A DNA stretch of 64,000 nt from positions 19,798,488 to 19,862,487 of the forward strand of contig CM053337.1 of assembly GCA_028583605.1 (NCBI GenBank), given 5' to 3'. The translations under genes and the position numbers were made by a program. A model generated the notes under the pieces. It saw only the letters and a list, made by a program, of their open reading frames with translations, ran no database searches and was not told where the DNA came from. Origin of the DNA: Dastarcus helophoroides (taxonomy: Eukaryota; Arthropoda; Insecta; Coleoptera; Bothrideridae). Of this stretch, positions 1-11,600 are shown piece by piece. Position 1 is the stretch's first letter; each line of letters starts with the position of its first letter.

Positions 1-2295
1 CCGTACACCAAGGGATGTACTCTCCCGCATGAAAGCGGTACCTGGCACATTAACTAATGAGGAAGAAAGTCGACCGCCCTCACGCCCATCTCTATCACTA
101 TCATCGTCCGCCGATAAATAACTAAATAAATTGAATATAATTGATACATTACATCATAAAAATACGCACCCTGAATTGTGAATCCCTATATAACTAACGT
201 GAGACTAGTAAACTAATAAGTGGGTAAATTAAACAGCTGCATGCAAAATTATAAAAAAATAATACCTTCGACTCAAAATATAGTGTTAAGATATTTAAAA
301 AGATAAAGAAATATTGCAAATAAAAAAATAGAAAACTTATCAATGCATCTTCATAACACTACGATCATTACGCGCACGTTGGTAATCGATGAGTGAAGGA
401 ATGGTAGCAAAGGAGATGAGGTGTAAGCAGTTCTTTTATAGCCATCAGGCAACAAACTTCCACAAAAGAAAACGTTGTATATACATACCCCTTAAAGATG
501 CCAACCTCCTTTATTGAGAAGGTATTACCGTACACCAAGGGATGTACTCTCCCGCATGAAAGCGGTACCTGGCACATTAACTAATGAGGAAGAAAGTCGA
601 CCGCCCTCACGCCCATCTCGATCACTATCATCGTCCGCCGATAAATAACTAAATAAATTGAATATAATTGATACATTACATCATAGAAATACGCACCCTG
701 AATTGTGAATTCCTATATAACTAACGTGAGACTAGTAAACTAATAAGTGGATAAATTAAACAGCTGCATGCAAAATTATAAAAAAATAATACCTTCGACT
801 CAAAATATAGTGTTAAGATATTTAAAAAGATAAAGAAATATTGCAAATAAAAAAATAGAAAACTTATCAATGCATCTTCATAACACTACGATCATTACGC
901 GCACGTTGGTTATCGATGAGTGAAGGATTGGTAGCAAAGGAGATAAGGTGTAAGCAGTTCTTTTATAGCCATCAGGCAACAAACTTCCACAAAAGAAAAC
1001 GTTGTATATACATACCCCTTAAAGATGCCAACCTCCTTTATTGAGAAGGTATTACCGTACACCAAGGGCTGTACTCTCCCGCATGAAAGCGGTACCTGGC
1101 ACATTAACTAATGAGGAAGAAAGTCGACCGCCCTCACGCCCATCTCGATCACTATCATCGTCCGCCGATAAATAACTAATTAAATTGAATATAATTGATA
1201 CATTACATCATAGAACTACGCACCCTGAATTGCGAATTCCTATATAACTAACGTGAGACTAGTAAACTGATGAATTGGTAAATTAAACAGTTGCATGCAA
1301 AATTATAAAAAAATAAAACCTGCGAATCAAAATATAGTGTTAAATAAATTAAAAAAATAAAGAAATATTGCAAATAAAAAAATAGAAAACTTACCAATGC
1401 ATCTTCATGACACTAGGATCATTACGCGCGCGTTGGTAAATGATGAGTGAAAGGATGGTAGCAAAGGAGATAAGGTGTAAGCAGTTCTTTTATAGCCATC
1501 AGGCAACAAACTTCCACAAAAGAAAACGTTGTATATACATACCCCTTAAAGATGCCAACCTCCTTTATTGAGAAGGTATTACCGTACACCAAGGGCTGTA
1601 CTCTCCCGCATGAAAGCGGTACCTGGCACATTAACTAGTAAGGAAAAAAGTCGACCGCCCTCACGCTTATCTCGATCACTATCATCGATCGCCAATAAAT
1701 AACTAAATAAATTGAATATAATTGATACATTACATGATAGCAATACGCAGCCTGAATTGTGAATCCCTATATAACTAACGTAAGACTAGTAAACTCATGA
1801 ATGGGTAAATTAAACAGCTGCATGCAAAATTATAAAAAAATAATACCTGCGAATCAAAATATAGCGTTAAAGAAATTTAAAAAAATAAAGAAATATTGCA
1901 AATAAAAAAATAGAAAACTTACCGATATATCTTCATGGCACTACGATCATTGTTTACGAGCGCATTGACAATCGATCAGTGAAAGGATGGTAGCAAAGGA
2001 GATGAGGTGTAAGCAGTTCTTTTATAGCCATCAGGCAACAAACTTCCACAAAAGAAAACGTTGTATATACATACCCCTTAAAGATGCCAACCTCCTTTAT
2101 TGAGAAGGTATTACCGTACACCAAGGACTGTACTCTCCCGCATGAAAGCCGTACCTGGCACATTAACTAATGAGGAAGAAGGTCGACCGCCCTCACGCTT
2201 ATTTCGATCATTATCATCCGATCACTTCGACCGCCAATAAATAACTAAATAAATTGAATATAATTAATAAATTACATCATCAAAACGCGCACCCT
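1..2295. repeat. Tandem array of ~530-bp units (about 4.3 copies)
   Basis: The same block (ccgtacaccaagggatgtac ... tcgtccgccgataaataac) recurs at about 530, 1066, 1578 and 2114, giving unit lengths near 542, 512 and 532 bp. Units are about 90-95% alike with small indels. Each unit carries on the minus strand an open frame of 64-69 codons starting M-C-Q-V, conserved because the DNA is conserved. It runs off the left window edge. Confidence 0.9.
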
Positions 2296-2344
2296 GATTG
2301 TGAATCCTGGAGCACTGGCTGTACAAGGGAATAATTTAAATAAA

Positions 2345-2450
2345 TTATTGAATGAATTACACTAAGGGAGCGCGTACATTTACACCTAATACCTGTTGGG
2401 AAAACTTCCTTCTATTGAAACGTCTGGAATATCTAGACAGCACACGAGTC
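2345..2450 (+). repeat. Terminal-repeat-like block related to the 4.8-7.5 kb element
   Basis: attgaatgaattacac...gggagcgcgtacattta resembles the left terminus of the element at 4830, in the same orientation. It is followed by related sequence (tggtatattccattaaag) and then the THAP-like remnant, so it may be the 5' end of a coding relative. Confidence 0.55.
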
Positions 2451-2536
2451 CCTTCTCGATAACAGTCGTCTGGTATATTCCATTAAAGTAGTCCACACAC
2501 CGCGCATTTGATATTTAATACTCATTTCGTTACAAT

Positions 2537-2790
2537 ATGCCATCAACTTGTAAATCATGCTCCAATAGAAAGAAGATACCTATAGTAAGTAATACGTATC
2601 CTTTTTTCTGATTTATATTTGACTGAATTAATTTTTAACAAACGTGGAATTATGTTGAAATATTAGATAGCCGACGAGAAAAAACTATTAAAAATGGATC
2701 CAGACAACATAAAGAATATGAAAAGCTTTCGCTATGTTCTTTTTCCAGTAATAAAGTATGTAAACAACATTTCAATAAATCCACAGTAGT
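2537..2790 (+). pseudogene. Decayed THAP-type zinc-finger remnant (transposase N-terminus?)
   Basis: ATG at 2537 encodes MPSTCKSCSNRKKIPI, running into a gtaagt donor at 2585. After an AG near 2667, sequence rich in Lys leads in another frame to 'SNKVCKQHFNKST' (about 2750-2787). C-x2-C followed after roughly 35-40 residues by C-x2-H-F is the THAP C2CH pattern. The frame is broken and stops follow. THAP domains start P-element-type transposases, and a transposon-end-like block lies just upstream. This rests on a short motif and is tentative. Confidence 0.4.
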
Positions 2791-2799
2791 TTTTATCTC

Positions 2800-3314
2800 T
2801 GTATCCTATTGGGGCAGTTATTTCAAAATGAGACGCATTTAATTACAGAATGATATATTACTTCTGTCGGACAACGTAAACTGATGAATGCCTCGTTCGA
2901 AAAGCCGCACCATTTAAATGACAAATGTTCGACGAACCGTCCCAATATCCTACATTGTCCCACGCAACCTACACTGCATTATGTCCAACTAATATTTGTC
3001 GTCTGTGTCAATGATACTCGAACAGTCAAAGACAATACCTGCGTCAGGTGGTCCGTTATGGAATTATCCGAATGATTAATCAAAGGATCGTTGTCTAGCC
3101 CCGTCTGGATTAAGGGTATCGTTCAACGTCCGAGGCTGGGCCTTCAGATGCGTTCGTGTGTCAGCGAATGCAACATTGAATTTTGAAATTAATAGTCTAA
3201 TTTCTATTTGGTACAAGACCATCTGGGACTTCATCCACAACTCGGAGTGAAACACATAGGATTTTCATTTAGGGGCAAACTGGAAACTTTAAAAGTTCAG
3301 TCGATCCCCTAAAG
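2800..3314. other. Unassigned stretch
   Basis: It contains a 63-codon open frame at 2884-3075 with no recognisable motif. I see no repeat or gene here. It could be further decayed transposon sequence continuing from the THAP-like remnant. Confidence 0.3.
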
Positions 3315-4002
3315 CAGTGCTTCTCAAACTGTGTACACGTATTTCTAGGGGTCGGGAAGAGTTTGGTGAGTGTACCAGGCGGCTTCAGATGATTTAAAAA
3401 TTAAACAACAAAACTAATTTAATTAGCTTGCATAGCTTTGAAGAGTTCGTATACATTGCAGAATGATGTTTTGTTGAAATTCATTGATACGTTCAGCAGA
3501 CAGGCAGGCAAACACACGTTGCGTTTATACCAGACACTTTATTCCGTGCGTTTCTCTCTGACATAAAATATATTTCTCTCTGACGTAAGTGTCAACTATC
3601 CTGAGCTATCTCCTCCCAGCTGTGTAGATAAGTCTCGAATAGCTTCTCTCAGGGTGCGTTTAGATTAGACACTTTATTTCGCACATTTCTCTCTGACATA
3701 AGTGTTAACTATGTTGAGAGAAGCTATCCGATACTTATCTACACAGCTGGGAGAAAAGAGCTTCTCTCAGGATAGTTGACCTTTACGTCAGAGAGAAAAT
3801 ATATTTTATGTCAGAGAGAAATGTACGGAATAAAGTCTCTAATGTAAACGCGCCCTAAGAGAAGCTATCCGAGACTTATTTATACACAGCTGGAAGGAGA
3901 TAGCTTCTCTCAGGATAACTGACACTTATGTCAGAGAGAAATGTGCGAAATAAAGCGTCTAATCTAAAGCCTACACAGATGTCGTAAGTTTGGGAAACAC
4001 TA
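3315..4002. mobile_element. hAT-type non-autonomous transposon with 8-bp target duplication
   Basis: The left end is CAGTGCTTCTCAAACTG and the right end, read inward, is TAGTGTTTCCCAAACTT, the typical hAT terminal inverted repeat. Flanks are ccctaaag (3307-3314) and ccctaacg (4003-4010), an 8-bp target duplication with one mismatch. 688 bp, no transposase ORF. It contains nested fold-back sequence at 3519-3972. Confidence 0.8.
3519..3972. mobile_element. Nested fold-back MITEs inside the hAT element
   Basis: Two interleaved inverted repeats. The arm at 3519-3615 (cagacactttattccg ... tctctctgacgtaag) pairs with about 3777-3854. The arm at 3651-3710 (gcgtttagattagacac ... tgacataagtg) pairs with about 3922-3972. 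Both share the motif tttctctctgacataa. It looks like two related fold-back copies, one inserted in or next to the other. Confidence 0.7.
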
Positions 4003-4970
4003 CCCTAACGTATTTATTACTATTATTATTATTGGTATTATTACAAATTATGAAAGTTTTAAAAGTACCATTTATTACGAATGACGTCTAGTTCTGTGTC
4101 TGTTTACTTCCATTTATCACATTCATTCACTCCTACACAATTACGATATCAAATCCTGGAGGATCCCGAATTGCATTAGGTGGGAACCTTGTTAAAAATT
4201 CAATTTTCGTTATAGAGATGCATCTGCAGTAAATTTTTCTGGTAGAATGTTACGTTTTCTGAACATATTTCCACATAAATACGTGATCCAATAATGTTAC
4301 GCTAGACACCCAATTTACTTCGAAATTTGTTCGTTCAGATAAGCGAAAGGCACGACGGCATATCTTAGGCGGTGATAAATCACAATATAAAAAAAATACG
4401 CAGCGATTTCGACAGGGCAAATAAACACAGATGGTACACTGGGTTGACGTCCGGAAAAAATTGCATGTTGATGGGATTTTAATGGGAAATTTATTCTTAA
4501 CTTTATTTCTTTGTTTAACAACATTTTACTAATAACCTCCAAGGAAGTAATCCTAAAGTTATTTCGTTATTTCATATATTTGAAAAGGTATTACGTTAGG
4601 TTAGGTATTAACTATACTTCATTCTTTTTGTATATTTCTGGGCACTAAACTATGTTAACATTGAGAATGGTTTAATAAAAATCGTAGCTTTTTAAATAAA
4701 CGGTTTTTTTTTCTAAAATATTACGTGTTTGGTTCGATTATAAATATAACGTGAATCTAAACACTTTATTTAGACAATGAAACAGAACGCAATCAAGAAC
4801 GAATAACATAAAACAATTACTGAAATTCTCTACTGAATGAATCACAATAGGGGAGCGCGTATATTTATATCCTACATCTGCTTCGGAAAGTTTCCATCTC
4901 GAGAAAACATCTAGTTACTCTCTGTGTCTTCTTTGCGAAGTAGTGTTATTTTCATTCATGTTTTATTGGA

Positions 4971-5094
4971 TTTTTCTTCGCCAGTTACTCCTTCCACAAT
5001 TCTAGATTTTCAGTAATCTTTAAGAGATTGCCAATCCCTAATAGAAGGTTAGTAAAAATCTAGAATTGTGAAGAGAGAAACTGGCAAAGAAAAA
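4971..5094. repeat. Inverted repeat (40-bp arms)
   Basis: The arm 4971-5010 (tttttcttcgccagttactc...) pairs with 5055-5094 with few mismatches. The right half recurs at about 37460-37545 (ttgccaatcc...ggcgaagaaaaa), so this is a dispersed family. Confidence 0.7.
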
Positions 5095-5840
5095 GATAAA
5101 ACACAAACGAAAAAAACATCTAGCATACTCTCGGCGATGTGGTCAGAAGATGTAAACGTTGCACATGGGTCATTTCACGATAACAACTATCTCGCATATT
5201 CCATAAAGGGGTCCAGGCGTTTTATAAGACAATTATTGGTATCAACTTGAAATTTTGACTTTTTTTAAATATTAATATTAGGATTTGAAATTTAAAATTA
5301 ACTTCTTCTTCGAACTTGAAACCAAAATTTCGATTTTTTTTCCTCCAAGCGTTGATCTTTTAAAAATTGGGCAACCCAACACTAACATACTCTTATACCT
5401 TTACTCAGTAGCAATTGCTTACCTAAGATGAGAGATAGCAAGATAAACACGACAAATTTGACAATAAAAGAAAGAATGAGGAAATTGCCAAGATCTTATA
5501 TAGATTGGAGTAAAGTAGTTTTATAGAGTGGAAAACTCAGGTAATATTCGACAAGTCAAATACACCAATTTCTTAACAGAGTCGAATTCTTTATAATCTT
5601 GTAAAATTCCCTCGCATGGACCATATCTAGTTGCGTGATACTCTTAACCAATAAAACATTGAGTTCCTGTAGGAAGAAAGCTTTTAAGACACTCCAACTT
5701 TCATGGGATATCTGATCCATTCGTATTTAGTGCATCGAGTTTAGCCTTAAAATGTTTACTTTCTTCTAGAAATGTTTAATATCAACATTTGAATTTTTAT
5801 TAATTTATTAAGCGAGCGAAATATCTGATTTCTGAAAAAA

Positions 5841-5844
<4 letters not shown>

Positions 5845-5889
<45 letters not shown>
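5845..5889. repeat. (TC)n microsatellite
   Basis: About 22 uninterrupted TC dinucleotides. Translated on the other strand it gives an alternating Arg-Glu run, which is not a gene. Confidence 0.95.
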
Positions 5890-5892
<3 letters not shown>

Positions 5893-5894
5893 GA

Positions 5895-7345
5895 ATTTTA
5901 AAAATGATATTTTTAAAAGAATCGGAATTTTCAAAAAATTTAAAAAATTTTACAAAACGCGAAAATTTGAAAAAAGTCAATATTTTGAAAAATATCGTAA
6001 ATAAAAAGTTAAAATTTTGAATGTCAAGAGTCAAAATTTTCAATGAAATCTGAAAATTGAAAGTATCGAATATTTAGAAAGTCGAAATTTTTAAATGAAA
6101 ATTTTCGAAAAAAGTTAAAAATTTTGAAACAAGTCAAAAATTTGAAAAACGGCAGAATTTTTAAAAAAACTTTAAAAGTTTAAGAAAGATTGACCTTTTA
6201 AAAGTCGAAATTTTGAAAAATACCGAAATTTCAAAACAAAAAGTTAAAATTTTGAAAGATGAAGTTTTCAACAAAAAAATCCACATTTCAAAACAATCTG
6301 AAAAAGCTACTTTTTGAAGTCAAAATTTTTGAAATCATACTAAATTAAAAAAACTAAAATTTTGAAAAGAAAGTCAAGATTTTCAAAAAAAGGAAAATGT
6401 TGAGGAAAGAGTTACAATATTTAATAAAATCCGAAAATTGAAATTGTCGAAACTTGAGAAAGTCGAAATTTTTAAGTGAAAATTTTCCAAAAAAGTTAAA
6501 AATAATAAAATAAAAAGGTAAGATTTTTAAAAAAAGTATCAACATTTTTAAGAAAAATCGAAAATCTGAAAAACCTATGATTTGAAATAAAAGAGAAATA
6601 ATAAAAAATAGTCAAAAACGTCCGAAAGGCGAAAGTCTGAAAAAATGTACTTTTGATAAAACTGAAATTTTCAAAAAAATGTAAAATTTTGGATTCTTAC
6701 TTAATATTTAAAAAAAAGGGAAAAATTTTGAAAAGAAAAGATGTTAAAAAAATTGAAAATTTCTATAATGGCGCAATTTTTGCAAAGAAAATTTAACTTT
6801 TTAAAAAACAAAATTTTCAAAATAGTACGTAAATTTTAAATTTTTTTTAACAAATTCCAAAAAATTCAAAATGAAAAAGAGATGAATTTTCAAAAAAATG
6901 TTTTTCAAAGAAACGAAATTTTCAAAAAAAAACTTTAATTTTTAGAAAAGGCAAAAATTAAAAAAAGGTGAAATTTTGAAAAAATGTTTATAAAAAGTTA
7001 ATCTTCAAAAAAAATCAGTCAAAATATTGATGACAAATTTTTTTGATTTTTGTAAAAATAAAAATATTAAAAAATAGTGGAAAATTTTAACGAAGGCGAA
7101 ATTTTGACAAAATGTCTGCATTTGAAAAATCTGATTTTCCAAAAAAGTCGAAATTTTCAGCAAAAGGAGAAATTAAAAAAAAAGTAAAGTGCCAAAAAAA
7201 AATTCAAAAATTCAAACGGCGCAATTTTCAAAAAAATTTGAAATTTTTAAAATAATTCGCAAGTTTTGAAAACTTTCCAAATTTTCAAAAAAAATGTTCA
7301 AACATGTCGAAATTTTGAAAAATAGATGAATTTAAAAAAAAACAT
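5895..7345. repeat. Degenerate AT-rich satellite (GTCGAAATTTT / TTTTGAAAAA type)
   Basis: Continuous variation on 'aaaagtcgaaattttgaaaaa' with a loose 10-20 bp rhythm. No ORF has coding character. The same sequence type recurs at 10425-11335, 14520-15280, 17800-23505, 45000-46600 and elsewhere. Confidence 0.85.
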
Positions 7346-7519
7346 CATAAGAGGGCCCTCTTATGATCGCTTTACGCCCCCTAGGAAGGTAAACTCCATT
7401 ATTAGAAGGTCCTTATTTAAAACATACTAGATATTTTTTAGAAATGGAAACTCCCCGAAGCAGGTGTTGGATATAAATATATGCGCTCCCCTACTGTGAC
7501 TCATTCAGTAATTGATTCT

Positions 7520-8434
7520 TATATTAAGTTGTGGCTTTTTGTTTAACTAAAGTATTTAAATTCTCTGTATATTTATAATACGTAACACTATTTTATGATA
7601 AAATTTATAAAATAAACAGGTCATATGAAACATGGGTGTGCAAAAGAATTTTTTAATTTGTAAAAACCAAATACACTTAATGAATATAAGAAAAAATGAA
7701 GTTTGCTATGATGAAGGGAGATGGTTCAATAAAAAATAAATTTGAATAAATAGTATTTTTAATTCTTAATGGTGGACACTTTTTGGTCGGAAACATTATG
7801 TTTATTATTTTTTTCTTTGGGTCGAAGAAATATTAAATAAAATTAAAGAACATAGTAGTTTTGAAGTTCCCTCTAAAAATGTGCTCTTATAATTTACTCA
7901 CAGTTGCCGAAAAAAAAAATAGAAAAAAATTACTTTCTTTATCTTTGTTTTTAAAATAACTCGAAACGTATTAACTCTTCTTCAGACTTCTCTTTTGTAT
8001 CTCTCAAATGCACAACTTTGCCATAATTAATTAACATTGTAGCTTTGAATAGAGTTAAGAATGGGCACCCTATATAATATAGCAGCATTTTCCAACTTTT
8101 TTTTATTTCAAATTTAATTATGACTTCAAGATTAAATTTTAAATCTTAAAATTAAAGTTGAAATTTCGAATTTTTCAGTATAATTTTAGAAATTTCTTTA
8201 ATCGATACACCAAACTACTAGGGAATGCTGTAAATAAATTAATCTAAAAAACCCATAACTCCCAAAATATAAAAAAAAATCTATTAGTATTCATAAAAAA
8301 CGGGTTTGCTTAAGCGATGCACTTTGGGCGAAATTCAAGTTTACTCGGGCAACTGCGGGGGACGAAATCGATAAATTTAATATTTGGTTTCCCTATTAAA
8401 CTCGTCCGTTCTAATGGGAATTTCATCGTTCCAG
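7520..8434. other. Intronic sequence upstream of exon A
   Basis: AT-rich DNA leading to the LamG1 acceptor at 8434. No coding exon, RNA gene or repeat is recognisable. Confidence 0.4.
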
Positions 8435-8636
8435 ACATGGAGATCCGCTCTCCGCGATTCACGGGTCGAAGCTGGCTGGCCTTTTCGGCCCTCAGAGGGG
8501 CCTACAAACACGTACAAGTTAGTTTGGAATTAAGGCCGGAGGCTTACGATGGTATCTTCTTTCTGACTGGGGAGAGAGACGACATGGCAGGCGATTTTAT
8601 GGCGCTGCTCCTTCATCAGGGATTCGTCGAATTCAG
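8435..8636 (+). CDS. Pikachurin-like exon A: first half of LamG1
   Basis: The acceptor is ttccag at 8429-8434 and the donor AG|GTGAGT follows 8636. The exon begins with two bases of a split codon and ends after two bases of an Arg codon. It encodes a classical LamG beginning: a 'F-G-S-L-F' type strand, then 'LELRPEAYDGIFFLTG' and 'GDFMALLLHQGFVEF'. No upstream coding exon is recognisable in 1-8434, so the preceding exon lies outside the window. An apparent ATG at 8317 in the same frame lies upstream of the acceptor and is intronic. Confidence 0.85.
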
Positions 8637-11600
8637 GTGAGTTAACGAGGGGAGGTTTCCCGTTACTTGTTTAGTTCGGCACGACGTACGACGTCAGCGT
8701 AATCGGAGAACATTCTCGCCGTCTTGGAGGGAAGTTTGGAGGCTTTAGGGGGAACTTTACAATGAACTGCTTGGGAAAGTGAGCAGGTAGATGGGCGATA
8801 ATTTTAAAATTGAGCAAAATATCCGAAATTGAAAGCAACATTCCAAGACTATTTACATTTTTTGCCGTCAAATAGAGTCTGTGATTTTTCAGACTAAACA
8901 ATTTTTGCTAGAGTTAGTGGATCAACTGTTAGAGGTTTAGCTACCTATCATTCGCTGTTACACGTTTAGAGAGCTGCATTATTGGAGTCTAGATTGTATT
9001 CCATTTATAGAACGCTTGTTGGAGCTATTCCACAGTTTCTTTCACAGGCCGCCAGGTGGCGCTATACATAGAAATTACACGAGCAAAGCCTAATATCTTG
9101 ATAACTTACCAGAACAGTGTGTAGGGTTGACAAAAAGACCTAGTAAAATCGAAACCGGTCTTAATTCCCAAACTTTGAATCTTACAAATGTTCAAATCTA
9201 TTAATCGGTACTTTAGAACTATTACTTTATCAAAATTAGTAATTTACATAACAAACTTGTTTTATGGCAAGAAATATTAAAAAGGAACTAATAGAAAAAT
9301 ATTTTTTATTGCACTTGACGTAATATTTCATCCCAATTACTTTTCGTAATTACCCTCGAAACACCCCGATATAAATTAGGCCGACAACATATTTTTATTA
9401 CACGCGTGAAATATGCCCGCATTAAACAAGAAGCAACCCAATAAATGAAAGTTAAGAACTTCTCCCGACACGACCTAAAATAGGCGTTAAAACGGCATGC
9501 CGTCGCGGGGCAATTTGGAAGTTTAATTTAACGGCCTTCCATAAAAGCGAACCGAGGTATAACTCAAAAGCTATATGTTTGTTTTAGCGAGGATCTTAGA
9601 ATTTCATTAGAGCGAAACTACACGCATTTCGGCAGACGTAAATATTGATCGAATACCTGTCCAGGTGCCACGGAATGCCTAGCAAACTTCAAGCCACCCC
9701 GTCACGAATTACAACTTCGAGTCACCTTCGTTACACGAATCGTTACCATTAACCTTAAATTGCCAACCCATTATTATTCGAAAATACATTTTCAAGAAAA
9801 TCCAACAAAAGAACTCGAAATCACCAAAGCGGCTTATTACTTTATTAATAAAATTTCGAGCTCTTAAACCTCGTAATAAAGCGCAATAAAGCCACCCCCT
9901 ATTGTAGCTGCCTCCAACACGCGATAAATTCAAAGTTTTACCGTCTAACGAGGTAGGTCGAAAGTGAGTGTGCGAGGAAAAAAGCGCCTGGCTCACTCGG
10001 ATGTGCTGGAAAAAAAAACTGAGAAGACTTGAAAGTGTCAAACAATGGAACGTGAAGTGGCTGGCTGGGTCTAAAATAAAAGTTTTATGTGATTCTAAAA
10101 TCCGAGATGGCTCTTCGCCTTTCGCGATGTTCTACATCCTGAGAACGGGCGCAAATCCAACATGTTCATCTCTGAAACGCCCTATATTAAATTTTGTTGT
10201 AAAGCCCGCCATATTGACCCTTTGAAGTGAATATGTAACTGGGCCATTGTTTGCGTACAATTTTTGAAAATACTGGATTGAACTGGACTGAAGCGAAAAC
10301 TTCAGACGCGTTGAGTGACTTTTGTTAGGGGGAAAAGGTATGATTTGCCGTTATCATCGCGCTAATTAGCGTACCCATCACGCTAATTCGCGTTTCGAGG
10401 GACAAGCTCTGTATATCAACATTTTGACTTTATCCAGAACGTAACATTTTTTCGACTTTTTTCAAATTATTGACCTTCTCAATTATCGACGTTTATTAAA
10501 AAATTTCAAAACCTCGACACTTTCTTTTTAATTTGACTTCAAATATTGCAACTTTTTCTAACATTTGGTTTTCTTCTTTGTTTTCTGGTTTTCTTTTAAG
10601 GTTTTTTTTTTTTGAAAATGTCGAATTTTTTAAAAGGTTGAGAGGTTTTCACGATTTTACTTCAGAAGTTGAACTTTTTTTAAAATTGTCGAATTTTTTT
10701 CAAAATCTCAATGTTTTTCGAAATGTTTACTTTTTTTAAAATATCGATTTTCTTTAAGTGTTGACCGTTTTTTAACGTATTTAAATTGTTTGGCAAATTC
10801 TAATTTTTTCGAAAATTTCATTTTTTTGCCATTTTTCAGTGTTTTGAGTGTTTTAAAATTCGTTAATATATTAAATCCAACTTTTTTCAAACCTTCGGTT
10901 TCTTTCAACATTTTGATGCTTTTTAAATTTACTTTTTATGAAAAATTCGATACTTCAAAATTACAACTTTTTTCAAAATTCTCGAATTTATTCAAAATTT
11001 TAATTTTTTTCCAACATTTCACATCTTCAAATCTCGAATTTTCAACAAATTTGAAATTTTTTGAACATCTCTCCATATTTCCCAATATTTCGAATTAAAA
11101 GTTACCGCCATTTTTTAAAAATTCGACATTTTTCAAAATTTTGATTACTTGTCAAAATTGCGAATTTTTTTGAAAACTTTGATTTTTCTAGCTGTTGGTT
11201 TTGATGCGAAACTGCGAAGAGGCACAACATTAGAAAACGTTGGGAATTTCTGCTTTAGACATTTTTTATAGAAATATCGATTTTTTTCTCCAAATTTAGT
11301 CTTTTAGTTACTTTTAATTATTCAGAAACAAAATTTGTATACGACCTTGAGTTGACGTGACATCCGAATTTATGTGACCTTAAGTTCACGTGACTTTGAG
11401 CTCACGTGGCATTGAGCTCACATGACCTTGAGCTAACACAACCTTTAACTAAAGTGACTTTAATTTTCCGCGAGCCTTGACGTGACCTTAAGCTAACGTG
11501 ACCTTAAATGCACACTAACCTAACATTGAACCAAGGTGACCTTGAACGCGTGACTCTGGCCTAATGCAACCTTGACTGCACGTGTCCTTGAGATCAGCTG

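Larger units (their letters stand above)
4830..7515. mobile_element. TIR-bounded element, ~2.7 kb, filled with AT low-complexity DNA
   Basis: The left end (tactgaatgaatcacaatag ... cttcggaaagtttccatctc, 4830-4905) and right end (gaaatggaaactccccgaag ... gtgactcattcagtaa, 7440-7515) are inverted copies of about 75 bp, mostly identical. The interior holds a 40-bp-arm hairpin, a TC run and degenerate satellite. No transposase is visible. I could not fix target duplications. Confidence 0.65.

Noticed and set aside
8317..8434. Upstream in-frame ATG extending exon A
   Set aside because: The LamG homology starts after a strong acceptor at 8434. The preceding residues have no domain character, and an internal matrix-protein exon is expected here.
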